DNA from: Streptomyces hyaluromycini
GTDB lineage: Bacteria > Actinomycetota > Actinomycetes > Streptomycetales > Streptomycetaceae
Assembly (NCBI RefSeq): GCF_002217755.1
Contig: NZ_BCFL01000019.1
Coordinates: 434,001-498,000 of the forward strand
Length of the DNA: 64,000 bases
Direction: 5' to 3'
Shown here: in pieces, positions 55,137-63,264 of the stretch
How positions within the stretch are numbered: the first letter of the stretch is position 1
Layout: each line of letters opens with the position of its first letter
Made by a program: the position numbers and the translations under genes
The notes under the pieces: model-generated
Database searches by the model: none
Seen by the model: only the letters and a program-made list of their open reading frames with translations
Told to the model about the DNA's origin: nothing

Positions 55137-55592
55137 GTGGCCGACACGGTTTGGCTCGACCAGCGCCAGCTGGATGCATGGAGAGCGTTTCTGCTGGTCA
55201 GCTCGCTTATCGAGCGACAGGTCGAGCAGCAGCTAAGAGACGACGCGCAGCTGTCTCATCAGCAGTACGAAGTTCTCAGCCGTCTCGCTGACGCCCCGGA
55301 CGGTGAGCTGCGCATGACCGTCCTGGCGGACGTGGCTCTCACCTCGAAGAGTGGGCTGACGTACCAGGTGACACAGCTGGAGAAAGCCGGGCTGGTCCGG
55401 CGCCGCTCTTCCGCCGGCGACGATCGCGGAGTCGTCGCTTCCTTGACCGATGCAGGGCTGGAGAGGGTCCGCGCCACTGCGCCTGGGCATGCCGGCCTCG
55501 TCCGGACATTGTTCGTCGACGGCCTGTCGGATGACGAGTTCGACGGGCTCACCAGGGGACTCGGCGCCCTTGTCGACTGGCTGACCAACTGA
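55137..55592 (+). CDS. MarR-family transcriptional regulator
   Basis: A 151-residue winged-helix regulator (YEVLSRLADAPDGELRMTVL, then SGLTYQVTQLEKAGLVRRRS and DDRGVVASLTDAG, the beta wing). The GTG at 55137 is chosen since GGAGGG lies about 5 bases upstream; TTG 55125 is in frame but lacks a site. It precedes, on the opposite strand and convergently, the HbpS-like gene at 55790. Shared 14-bp motifs in both promoters suggest it controls both. MarR proteins typically respond to phenolics or oxidants. Confidence 0.9.
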   Translation: MADTVWLDQRQLDAWRAFLLVSSLIERQVEQQLRDDAQLSHQQYEVLSRLADAPDGELRMTVLADVALTSKSGLTYQVTQLEKAGLVRRRSSAGDDRGVVASLTDAGLERVRATAPGHAGLVRTLFVDGLSDDEFDGLTRGLGALVDWLTN

Positions 55593-55736
55593 GGAACTCG
55601 CCCTTCCTGAAAGGACGCTGAACGGATTCACTTATCTCAGCGATGCCTCAGCGACCCGTGCTCGCGCTTTTGCTGCGAGGCCCCGAACGATTTGGCGCAC
55701 CCGGGCCGCTGACCGGTGATGCGCCCGCGAACATGC

Positions 55737-55769
55737 GTGTGCCGCCCGGCCGGTGGCGGGGCGGCACAC
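55737..55769. terminator. terminator hairpin between convergent genes
   Basis: GTGTGCCGCCC and its inverse (55759-55769) form a perfect 11-bp stem with an 11-base loop, 20 bases beyond the HbpS-like stop. Confidence 0.75.
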
Positions 55770-55789
55770 GGGTGGGGTGAGACCGGAAG

Positions 55790-56326
55790 TCAGGAGAGGG
55801 TCTTGAGGGCGGCGTTGGCGAAGTCGGCGTCGAGTTCGCCGGTGGGAGCGCCGGAGACACCGATGCCGCCGACGATCTTGCCGTGGACCTTGATGGGGAT
55901 GCCGCCGGGCAGGATGCTGAAGCCGGGGATGTAGGTGAAGCCGGGCGAGGTCTTGGCGGCGTTCTGCAGGTCGGCGGTGGGGGTCTGGAAACCAGCTGCG
56001 GCGTAGGCCTTCTCGAAGCTGACCTGGACGGTGGCGCCGGTCGCGGTGTCCGCACGCTGCTGGTTGATGACCACGCCGTCACGGTCCACGACGGTCACGG
56101 AGACGGGGTAGCCCTTCTCAATACCCTTCTGCATCGCGATGTCCGAGACCTTCTTGGCCACCGACAGCGGCAGGTAAGGGGCGGTGCCGAGACGCGTAAT
56201 GGTGGCGGCGGGCTGCGAAGCGGCACCGTTCGGGGCTGCGGACGCGCTGGGCAGGGTGGTCAGCACGGCGGTCGCGGCACCGGCGGCGGTGAGAGCGGCG
56301 GCAATGATGAGGCTCTTGCGGGGCAT
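55790..56326 (-). CDS. secreted heme-binding GlcG/HbpS-family protein
   Basis: A 178-residue protein. A signal peptide (SLIIAAALTAAGAATAVLTT, cleavage near ASAAP) is followed by a single GlcG/HbpS domain (VSDIAMQKGIEKGYPVSVTV, VDRDGVVINQQRADTATG, FSILPGGIPIKVHGKIVGGI, GVSGAPTGELDADFANAAL). HbpS of Streptomyces binds heme outside the cell and modulates an oxidative-stress sensor kinase; no such kinase is next to this gene. GGGAG precedes the ATG. An unusually long perfect inverted repeat begins 15 bases upstream of the start. Confidence 0.9.
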   Translation of the reverse strand: MPRKSLIIAAALTAAGAATAVLTTLPSASAAPNGAASQPAATITRLGTAPYLPLSVAKKVSDIAMQKGIEKGYPVSVTVVDRDGVVINQQRADTATGATVQVSFEKAYAAAGFQTPTADLQNAAKTSPGFTYIPGFSILPGGIPIKVHGKIVGGIGVSGAPTGELDADFANAALKTLS

Positions 56327-56341
56327 GATGTTCTCCCGAGT

Positions 56342-56412
56342 CAGGGTTGTTCAAATTGGAACTTCTTGCTGGACGGAACGCTAGTCAAGAAGTTCCAATT
56401 TGAACAACCCTG
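56342..56412. repeat. 27-bp perfect inverted repeat upstream of HbpS-like gene
   Basis: The arms at 56342-56368 and 56386-56412 are exact inverses, separated by 17 bases. Each contains GTTCAAATTGGAAC, an imperfect palindrome that nearly matches the site before the MarR gene. It may be a double operator over the promoter. In RNA it would be a very stable hairpin just before the ribosome site. From 56413 to 56545 there is no gene. Confidence 0.8.
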
Positions 56413-56545
56413 TTGGGTGTGACCCGCATCACCACGGCCTCGTCGTATGCCTGCGCCTCACGTAGCGTCGACCGCGGCGGAGCGGTGTGCAGCGCGACCG
56501 CAGCCGCCATCCCCCTGCCGCCCGCGCGCCAGCCAACGTCCAGGT

Positions 56546-57328
56546 TCATCTGCAGTGAGGACGGGCCCAGGACAGCAGATCGAGCTTGTCCGCGTCCTCG
56601 TTCATCCAGGGGGTGACCTCGCGGGCCGACGGAGGCTTGGGTCCCGGGACGGGTGCGTGTCCACGCCCGGTTCGGCAGCGTCGCATGTGACGTTGGGCAG
56701 CCAACTCCCCTCCTAGGTAACCCAGTTGCTCGATATCCCGGTAGAGTTGTGTGACGTTTCTGACGCCTTCGTTCCAGCGCCGGTGCAGGTAGCCGGCGTA
56801 CGGATCGACGATGTGTGCCCGCTGAAGGCTCTTGGCGACGGCATCGTCGGCACAGCGGGCGCCCACCAGCTTGCGGACTGTGGCCTGGTGAAGCCCGAGC
56901 TTCCGGCCGATCGCCGCCTTCGACATCCTCCGCTCCCACAGTTCGTGGACGGCGGCATGCTGCTCACGCAGCCCGGTCACGATCTTCAGCCCCCGTGGTG
57001 GCTGGACCACCTGCGGCTCCGCCTCCGGCTCGTCGGACGTGTCGGCTGGTGCAGGAGGCGGTTCGGCCAGGCGGGCGCGATGCGGGTTCACCGTCTTCTC
57101 GACCGCCTGGCCGAGGTTGGCCCACAGGTGATAGCGGTCGGCAACCTGCTCGGCCTGTGGCGCCCCGATTCGCGCGCCCTCCCCGTAACTACCCGAGCGG
57201 TCCCGGTAGATGACCTCCACCTCAGGGTGACCGCGCAGCCAGGCGGCCAGGTCCTCGCTCTCAGGCCTGCGTTCCGCGTAATTCAGCGGCATAGAGTCAC
57301 GAATCTGTGGTCTGGCTTGCGCGGACAT
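56546..57328 (-). pseudogene. ISL3-family transposase fragment
   Basis: About 260 residues of an ISL3-type transposase: DLAAWLRGHPEVEVIYRDRS, GAPQAEQVADRYHLWANLGQ and AVEKTVNPHR are the catalytic-domain signature, followed by a helix-turn-helix insert (MSKAAIGRKLGLHQATVRKL). The N-terminal zinc finger and first DDE part are absent and the C-terminus is cut after WARPHCR. The element is therefore inactive. Confidence 0.8.
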
Positions 57329-57416
57329 GGGTGAGGGAGCTTGAGAGGCGTTTCTCTAGGTGCTGGTGTTCGTGCTGGTCAGCGAGGTGTGGGTTCGAGG
57401 GTGATGATCTACTTCG

Positions 57417-57677
57417 GTGTGGGGATGTCGAGCTTGGCCGAGCTTCGGTGCCTCTTCCGTGGCGGCGCAGCGCGTCGTCGACGAGCGGGCCCGTGTCATC
57501 GCCCTGGACGGCGGTTCCTGGGGAGCGGGACGGATCCGCCGCGCTCCCCGGGAAGACGTGTGGTGTTGGGAGCCGACACCGACGATGAGCTTCGAGCAGA
57601 CCCGCGGTGCCGACTACTGGACGGCTGGCGAGGACAAGCCCGCCCTGCGGCTGCGTGTCGTGGCGACGTTCCCGTGA
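57417..57677 (+). CDS. possible short gene or gene fragment
   Basis: An 86-residue frame. Its second half (SWGAGRIRRAPREDVWCWEP, TMSFEQTRGADYWTAG) reads like a real protein, while the first half does not. It may be the 3' end of a gene truncated near the ISL3 relic. No family is recognised. Confidence 0.3.
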   Translation: MWGCRAWPSFGASSVAAQRVVDERARVIALDGGSWGAGRIRRAPREDVWCWEPTPTMSFEQTRGADYWTAGEDKPALRLRVVATFP

Positions 57678-57728
57678 GCCGAGGCCAGTGGCCCAGAGAT
57701 CACCCGGGACCGCCACGCCGAACTGGCT

Positions 57729-58439
57729 ATGGCGCTGCCCAGCAGCTCACTCACCGGCGTGGTTCCCCGTGTCCTGAAACGCCGAAGCACGGCTATTCCT
57801 GCGATTGCCTGGGCCCGGGGCAGGCAGGGCAATGACCTGCGCCGAGCCAGCTACATTTACTCGGTCACGGACTCCGATGGCCGACCAGCTCTGGCCACCG
57901 AGGTTATGCTCTCCGTCCAGCACAACACCCTGGTCACGTGCACCGAGATGCGTATCGAAAGCCAGGCCGCCTGGCGGTCGGTCCTTTCCCGCTCAACCGG
58001 CGACCACCCCGCCATGCAACTGAGCCTGGAAGAAGTCGAGGAGTTCCTGTACGCGGCGTGGTGCGTGGCCACCGAGCAACTTCCAAGAGCCGCCCACCGG
58101 GAGCCGTTCGCCCTGCCCTGGGAGGGCACGCCTACGGTCGAGCTGCGGTTGAGCGCGGAGCACCGACACGATGCCGCCGGGCGCCACCCGTTTCTGAAGG
58201 ACCTGATCGACCTGAACTCGCTTGGCTCCACCGACCGTGGAGACCTGGCGAGGATGTCGGTGACGGTCGCGGCGCCACCGCACATGAGCGCACCCGACCA
58301 GAAGCAACTCCTGTCGTCCGCCCTGGAACATATGTACCAGGGCTTCGGATACCTCGACGGACCGCCGGGCGCCACCCAACAACTCGGGACAGGGATCTCA
58401 AGCGGTGCCTGGGGGGCTCACCGCAGCTCGTCCGTGTAA
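57729..58439 (+). CDS. hypothetical protein, 236 residues
   Basis: A 236-residue protein of no recognised family. Residues from about 38 onward look folded (RRASYIYSVTDSDGRPALAT, VMLSVQHNTLVTCTEMRIES, LEEVEEFLYAAWCVATEQLP). The first 35 residues are Arg-rich and may not belong, so a start downstream is possible. Its 3' end overlaps the convergent gene at 58418 by 22 bases. Confidence 0.5.
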   Translation: MALPSSSLTGVVPRVLKRRSTAIPAIAWARGRQGNDLRRASYIYSVTDSDGRPALATEVMLSVQHNTLVTCTEMRIESQAAWRSVLSRSTGDHPAMQLSLEEVEEFLYAAWCVATEQLPRAAHREPFALPWEGTPTVELRLSAEHRHDAAGRHPFLKDLIDLNSLGSTDRGDLARMSVTVAAPPHMSAPDQKQLLSSALEHMYQGFGYLDGPPGATQQLGTGISSGAWGAHRSSSV

Positions 58440-59275
58440 CGGTCGGTCCCCGGGACCGTCGGTATGAACGGCGCGACGAACTCCACGTCACCCAGCCCCG
58501 AAGCCGCCACGGCCGTGTCCAGGTCCGCGAAGTGGTCCCGCCAGGGCTCGCGGGGATCCTGCTGGAGGAACCACAGCAGGGTCAGCCGGGTCCCGACCCC
58601 CTCGACCTGCTTGACGTAGGTCATCCGGTCCAGGGGCAGCGGGGTCGGCGCGAAGACGGTCACCATGGCCGCGGGGGAGCCGGCCAGCCGTTTCGGAAGG
58701 TGGTCGTCGCGCAGCCATGCGAGCAGGTCCCCGCGCTCGCCGGGGGACCTGGCGTCGACGACCTGGACGACGAGCCCGGCGTAGGGGTGGTCGAGGGCGT
58801 GGATGTCGCGGGGCCCCTGGTCGCCGTCGCGGTAGACGGTCAGGGCGTGGTCCTGGAAGGCGGTGAAGACGTGCGTACGGTCCTGGTAGACCCGGTGGTC
58901 GCGGTTGAGGCGCTTGTTGATGCCGACGGTCCACCGCATGTGGTCGGCGTAGCGGCCGGCGGTCATCCAGTAGACGGATATGTAGCAGCCGGCGGTCACC
59001 GGCTGGGCGACGGCCGACTTCTCGGGGTAGCGCAGGAGCTGGAGGTCCCGGGTGGCGACCCAGCGACGGCCCGCGTACATCCACGGCATGGCCATCGCGC
59101 CCGCGATGAAGTGGTCGTCCTCGTACCAGCGGTTGTACTGGCGCTCGTGGCCCGGGTGTGGCTCGACCATGGTGATCAGGGCATGTCCGAGGTCGGCTCC
59201 ATATGGGCCGACAGCGGCCAGTTCCGCATACGTGCGGCTGCGGGTCTCATCTGTGTGCGTCGCATCCTCTGTCAT
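58418..59275 (-). CDS. EthD/dimeric alpha-beta-barrel-like protein
   Basis: A 285-residue protein. It contains HALITMVEPHPGHERQYNRW followed by YEDDHFIAGAMAMPWMYAGR, and a later LVVQVVDARSPGERGDLLAW with LRDDHLPKR. This resembles two related halves of a dimeric alpha-beta barrel with His-containing substrate pockets, as in EthD-like proteins. Enzymes of this fold often act on polyketide or aromatic substrates; the substrate here is unknown. A truncated duplicate of its first 50 codons and promoter lies 460 bases upstream. Confidence 0.75.
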   Translation of the reverse strand: MTEDATHTDETRSRTYAELAAVGPYGADLGHALITMVEPHPGHERQYNRWYEDDHFIAGAMAMPWMYAGRRWVATRDLQLLRYPEKSAVAQPVTAGCYISVYWMTAGRYADHMRWTVGINKRLNRDHRVYQDRTHVFTAFQDHALTVYRDGDQGPRDIHALDHPYAGLVVQVVDARSPGERGDLLAWLRDDHLPKRLAGSPAAMVTVFAPTPLPLDRMTYVKQVEGVGTRLTLLWFLQQDPREPWRDHFADLDTAVAASGLGDVEFVAPFIPTVPGTDRYTDELR

Positions 59276-59288
59276 GAGTCCGGTGTAC

Positions 59289-59303
59289 CTGACTAGGCGT
59301 CAG
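59289..59303. promoter_or_regulatory. palindromic operator before EthD-like gene
   Basis: CTGAC, a 5-base spacer and GTCAG form a perfect inverted repeat 14 bases upstream of the start codon. It fits a TetR-type operator overlapping the leader or promoter. A variant copy is at 59903. Confidence 0.5.
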
Positions 59304-59735
59304 ATTTGGAGAGGGATTCCGTTCAACTCCGTCCGAAGTTAGGCGAGTACGCGCACGATCCGACATGCGGATCAGTGGCCATGCCCACAGCGAACCGCCC
59401 GCGTCGGAGTGTCCGACCCCAGGCACCGCCAATACGGGGGCCAAGGCCGGATTGGATATGGAGGTGCCGAAAGTGCGGCTGTTGATTTCCTCGCGCCACA
59501 AGAGGAGTCGTACCTGGGGTCTCATGCGCGCCTGTAACGCGCAGCACCGGGCGGGTGGGCGAGAGCGACATAACCCCTATGGATCGATTTGCACTCCTGT
59601 GGCGAAGCTGACGGTGACCGAGTTTGGCACCGGCGGCCGGCTCGAAATGACCCCGATTCGACCCCACCGCAGTGTCGGCGTCGAAGAGCGGCGCCCTGAC
59701 CTGCTGCTATGCAATTGACGGGCGACGTGCACCCA
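59304..59735. other. spacer between gene and its truncated duplicate
   Basis: No convincing gene is visible. The segment separates the complete EthD-like gene from its truncated copy, so it may contain what was inserted or left between the two duplicates. Confidence 0.35.
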
Positions 59736-59888
59736 CTACCAGCGGTTGTACGCGCGCTCGTGGCCGGGGTGGGGCTCGACCATGGTGATGAGCGCGTGCC
59801 CGAGGTCGGCTCCGTAGGGGCCGACGGCGGCCAGTTCAGCGTACAGGTCGCTGCGGGTGTCGGCTGCGTGCGTCGCGTCGTCTGTCAT
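59736..59888 (-). pseudogene. truncated duplicate of the EthD-like gene
   Basis: The minus strand encodes 50 residues, starting MTDDATHAADTRSDLYAELA and ending HPGHERAYNRW before a TAG. They match the first 50 residues of the protein at 58418 almost fully. The stop replaces the next Tyr codon. The duplicated upstream region is also recognisable. Confidence 0.85.
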
Positions 59889-59902
59889 ACCGTCAGGTGT
59901 AG

Positions 59903-59917
59903 CTGACGGAGCATCAG
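59903..59917. promoter_or_regulatory. variant operator before the truncated duplicate
   Basis: CTGAC-GGAGC-ATCAG matches the palindrome at 59289-59303 with one mismatch in the right arm and the same distance to the start codon. This supports duplication of promoter and gene together. Confidence 0.45.
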
Positions 59918-60082
59918 ATCGGGAGAGGGGAAACCCGATTCGGTCCGAAGGGGGACGGCGGGGTGCGCCGGGTGCCGGGCACGGTGGCCGAATTGGGACA
60001 TCCGGTGCCGTGACTTCCCGCAGTACCTACCGGCTTTCCACTCCGTGGTGGCGGCGGACGGGGGTCGTGCCCCCATACAGAA

Positions 60083-61255
60083 ATGACCGACGCAACCGCA
60101 GCGACGACGACCGTTCCTGCCGTTCCGGCGCGCGACCGCACCACCTGGGCGGAACTCTTCTTCGACCTGGTCCTCGCGTTCGGCGTGGGCCAGGTCGCCC
60201 ACCCGGTGGCCGTGCACCCGAGCTGGCCGGTACTGGGGGAGTGCCTGCTCGTACTGGTCCCGCTCTGGTGGGCCTGGGTGGACGTGGTCATGGCGATGAA
60301 CGCCGTGCTGGAGACCAACCTGCAACGGGTGTTCCTGCTGCTGACCGCCCTCGCCGTCTACGGCATGGCGGTGGCCGCCCCGCTCGCCCTGGCCGACCGG
60401 GAGGCGGCCCTGCTGTACTCCGGAAGCTATCTCGCCCTGCGCCTGCTGATCGGGGAGGCGATCCGCAAGGAGTGCGCCCTCTACACCATCCACCCCTACC
60501 GGGCCGGACTCGCCTTCGCCCTGGTCCTGTTCGCCTGCGCCACCGTGCCGGCGCCGTGGCGCGAGGTCTGCTGGGCCTTCGCCGTCGTCGCCGAGATCGC
60601 CGCGCCCGTCGTACTCAGCGGCCATCTGCGCCAGTTGGCGTTCGGCGTCAACCATCTGCCCGAGCGCTTCGGCCTGTTCGTCATGATCGCCCTCGGGGAG
60701 AACGTCTTCGCCGTGGGCGCCGGGGCCGCCACCGGCCCGTTCGCCCCGGTCGAACTGATCGCCCTCGTCCTCGCCTTCCTGGTCGGCTGCGCCCTGTGGT
60801 GGCTCTACTTCCACCTGGTGGCCTCGGCCGTCGCGCACGCCCTGCGCACCCATCCGACCCCGTCCGTCGTCGTCCGTGACGTGCTCAGCTACGGCCATCT
60901 GGTGCTGGTCGTCGGCCTGTTGCTGGTCTCCGTCGGCGCCACCCGCACCGTGCGCGCCCCCCTGCACATCCCGGACGCGCTGAGCGCCGCCCTGCTGCCG
61001 TCCGGCGCCGCCCTCTTCATGCTCGCGTTCTGCTACACCCGGCGCCGCATGTTCGGCGCCGCGTCCGCCACCCGGTTCTACTGCGGCCTCGCCCTGCTCG
61101 CCCTCGCGCTGCCGGTGTGGCGGCTGCCGGGCGTGGCCACGCTCGCCGTCACCACCGTGCTGCTCCTGCTGGTCAACGCGGTCGAGCACTGGCTGATCAG
61201 CTCCGGGCGGCAGGTGCCGCTGGTGCTGCGGAACCGGGCGTTCGGGACGGCCTGA
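60083..61255 (+). CDS. ltrA: low-temperature-requirement protein A (LtrA) family membrane protein
   Basis: A 390-residue polytopic membrane protein. The N-terminal family signature WAELFFDLVLAFGVGQVAH is followed by about ten hydrophobic segments, with FGLFVMIALGENVFAVGAG as the second family motif. LtrA was first linked to cold growth in Listeria and its molecular role remains unclear. No strong ribosome site precedes the ATG. Short GACGACGGCCC direct repeats follow the stop at about 61254-61286. Confidence 0.88.
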   Translation: MTDATAATTTVPAVPARDRTTWAELFFDLVLAFGVGQVAHPVAVHPSWPVLGECLLVLVPLWWAWVDVVMAMNAVLETNLQRVFLLLTALAVYGMAVAAPLALADREAALLYSGSYLALRLLIGEAIRKECALYTIHPYRAGLAFALVLFACATVPAPWREVCWAFAVVAEIAAPVVLSGHLRQLAFGVNHLPERFGLFVMIALGENVFAVGAGAATGPFAPVELIALVLAFLVGCALWWLYFHLVASAVAHALRTHPTPSVVVRDVLSYGHLVLVVGLLLVSVGATRTVRAPLHIPDALSAALLPSGAALFMLAFCYTRRRMFGAASATRFYCGLALLALALPVWRLPGVATLAVTTVLLLLVNAVEHWLISSGRQVPLVLRNRAFGTA

Positions 61256-61436
61256 CGACGGCCCGACGACGGCCCGACGACGACCTGACGTAGTAGGCCG
61301 ACGGACCTGGGGCAGTGCCGGACGCCCTTCCGGGGCGGCCTCGGCGGGACGCGGAGCGTTCCTAGGTTCGCAGTATGGAACTTTCCGGCTCCCGCCTTTC
61401 CGGCACCGATGACGAAGAGGAAGAGGAGGTGGCTTG

Positions 61437-62639
61437 ATGCCGTCCCGCAACGCCTTACCCGCCCTGCTCTCCCTGTCGCTCGGCTACTTCAGCCTCGGGA
61501 CGATCTCGCTGGCGGTCGTCGGCCTGAACGGCCCGATCGGCGACGACCTGCACGTCCAGCCGGCCACGGTGGGCATCCTGGTCACCGTCTTCGCGCTGAC
61601 CTTCGCGGTCTGCGCGCCCACCGCCCCCATCCTGCTGCGCCGGTGGAACCGCAAGCGGGTGCTGCTCGTGGGCATCGGCCTGCTCACCGTCGGCGCGGCC
61701 CTCGGCGCCGTCGCGCCCAACTACGGCTTCCTCACGGTCACGCGGGTGCTCGGCGCGATGGGGGCCGCGGTCTTCGGTCCCGGCGCCTCGGCGGCCGGTG
61801 CGCTGATCGTGCCGCCCGAGCGCCGGCAGCGGGCCCTGGCCACGGTGTTCGGCGGCATGACGGCCGCCGCGGTGCTCGGCGTGCCGCTGGCCTCGTTCCT
61901 CGGCGGCACGCTGGGCTGGCGGCCGGCCCTGCTCGGCGTGGCCGCGCTGTCGGCGCTCGCCTTCGTGACGGTGCTGGTGTTCGTCCCCGAGATCCCGGCC
62001 GGCGAACCCCCGACGGTCGGCGCCTACCGCGAGGCGATGCGCACGCCGGCCACGGCCGCCACGGTCACCACGACCCTGCTGTTCATGGCCGCCCAGTTCA
62101 CCGTCTACGGCATCGCGGGCGCCTATCTGAAGGACCGCTTCGGCGCCTCCTCCGGGCTGATCTCGCTGACGCTGCTCGCCTTCGGCGTCATCGGGGTGGC
62201 GGGCAACGCGTTCGCGCCGCGGATCGCCGAGCGGCTCGGCGGCGGGCGCACGGTGAGCGTCGCCGTGCTCGGCCTCGCGCTGGGGTTCGCGCTGCTGCTG
62301 GTCGCTCCGCACTCCGCGCCCGGGGTGGTCTTCTTCGCGTTCTGGGCGTTCTTCAGCCAGATGTACCAGGCGCCGCAGCAGGCCCGGCTGGTGGAGCTGG
62401 TGCCGTTGCAGCCGGGGCTGATCCTCGCGATGAACGCCGCGGCGCTGTACCTGGGGATGAGCCTCGGCAGCTTCATCGGCAGCTCCCTGCTGCCGGACCT
62501 GGGCGCCGGGCCCATTCCGTGGGCGGCCCTGGGTGTCCTCGTGCTGGCCGGGCTGGCCCACTTGTCCTCGGTCCGGCAGGTCGCCTCGGCGGCGGTCGGC
62601 GCGGATCGGTCTGCGACCAGCCCCGTCCACACCAGCTGA
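61437..62639 (+). CDS. MFS transporter
   Basis: A 400-residue major facilitator with 12 predicted transmembrane segments. The loop 2-3 region has NRKRVLLVGIGLLTVGAALG. The RVLGAMGAAVFGPGASAAGA helix and a loop-8 counterpart follow. It fits drug:H+ antiporter-type exporters of the DHA1 group. The ATG at 61437 has AGGAGG 7 bases upstream. It is the first of three same-strand genes with a SnoaL-like protein and an FAD oxidase, so it may export their product. Confidence 0.9.
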   Translation: MPSRNALPALLSLSLGYFSLGTISLAVVGLNGPIGDDLHVQPATVGILVTVFALTFAVCAPTAPILLRRWNRKRVLLVGIGLLTVGAALGAVAPNYGFLTVTRVLGAMGAAVFGPGASAAGALIVPPERRQRALATVFGGMTAAAVLGVPLASFLGGTLGWRPALLGVAALSALAFVTVLVFVPEIPAGEPPTVGAYREAMRTPATAATVTTTLLFMAAQFTVYGIAGAYLKDRFGASSGLISLTLLAFGVIGVAGNAFAPRIAERLGGGRTVSVAVLGLALGFALLLVAPHSAPGVVFFAFWAFFSQMYQAPQQARLVELVPLQPGLILAMNAAALYLGMSLGSFIGSSLLPDLGAGPIPWAALGVLVLAGLAHLSSVRQVASAAVGADRSATSPVHTS

Positions 62640-62687
62640 GCGCACAGCTGAAAGGGCCGAGATGCCTTGTCGGTCGGCCGCGGCGCC

Positions 62688-62761
62688 GTCGTGGCTGGTC
62701 GCGCAGTTCCTCCCCCAGCCTTCGGCCGGGGGTACCCCCAGCGCCCCTTCGGGGCGTTGTC
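62688..62761 (+). repeat. Streptomyces-type intergenic repeat with nested hairpin
   Basis: The sequence TCGTGGCTGGTCGCGCAGTT followed by GCGCCCCTTCGGGGCG is a common intergenic repeat in Streptomyces genomes. Here it is split by a second known-looking element, CCCCCAGCCTTCGGCCGGGGG with a following TACCCCC. Both parts can form hairpins. It lies between the MFS and SnoaL-like genes and may terminate or stabilise the message. Confidence 0.65.
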
Positions 62762-62787
62762 CCTCAAGTCAGTTCAAGGAGAACCCT

Positions 62788-63162
62788 ATGAGCAGCCACC
62801 AGGTGAACTTCGTTCGGGAGTACATCGAGACCGTCTGGAACCAGGGGCGGACCGAGCTGGCCGACAAGTACCTGGCCGAGGACCTCATCCAGCACAACCC
62901 GAACCTGCCCGACGGGCGGGCCCCGCTGGTCGAGTTCGTCGACGGCTTCCACAAGCAGTACCCGCGGGCCCGGTTCGAGATCCGGCGCGCGGCCGGCTCG
63001 GGAGACCTGGTCTTCCTGCACACCCGCTTCCGCGGCGACCCCGACGACCGCGGCATGGTCGTCGTGGAGGTCTTCCGGATCGACGAGGGACTGATCGTCG
63101 AGCACTGGGACGTCCGCGACGAGATCCCCGAGACCACCGTCAGCGGACACGAGGTCGTCTGA
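62788..63162 (+). CDS. SnoaL/NTF2-like protein
   Basis: A 124-residue single SnoaL-like fold: VREYIETVWNQGRTELADKY, LIQHNPNLPDGRAPLVEFVD, and the C-terminal VVEVFRIDEGLIVEHWDVRD. The ATG has AAGGAG 5 bases upstream; longer upstream frame is a shadow. Its motifs echo the double-SnoaL protein at 44310. It sits before an FAD oxidase gene, a pairing seen in aromatic and polyketide oxidations. Confidence 0.88.
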   Translation: MSSHQVNFVREYIETVWNQGRTELADKYLAEDLIQHNPNLPDGRAPLVEFVDGFHKQYPRARFEIRRAAGSGDLVFLHTRFRGDPDDRGMVVVEVFRIDEGLIVEHWDVRDEIPETTVSGHEVV

Positions 63163-63188
63163 CCGCCCCGTCCGCGGCTCCCCCCCCT

Positions 63189-63230
63189 GCCGCCCGGGAG
63201 GCTCCGCGCCTCCCGGGCGGCGGCCTTTTC
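63189..63230 (+). terminator. terminator hairpin with T-run
   Basis: GCCGCCCGGGAGGC and its inverse (63208-63221) form a perfect 14-bp stem with a 5-base loop, followed by TTTT. It separates the SnoaL-like gene from the FAD oxidase gene and could attenuate read-through. Confidence 0.85.
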
Positions 63231-63264
63231 CGCCCCTGAAACGCCCGAGAACCAGGAGACACCT

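Noticed and set aside
61253..61290. Short GACGACGGCCC direct repeats after LtrA as a regulatory array
   Set aside because: Only two to three copies, easily explained by low-complexity GC-rich sequence after a gene.
59885..61450. A 521-residue minus-strand frame rich in Gln, Glu, Gly and Asp
   Set aside because: Antisense shadow of the LtrA gene.
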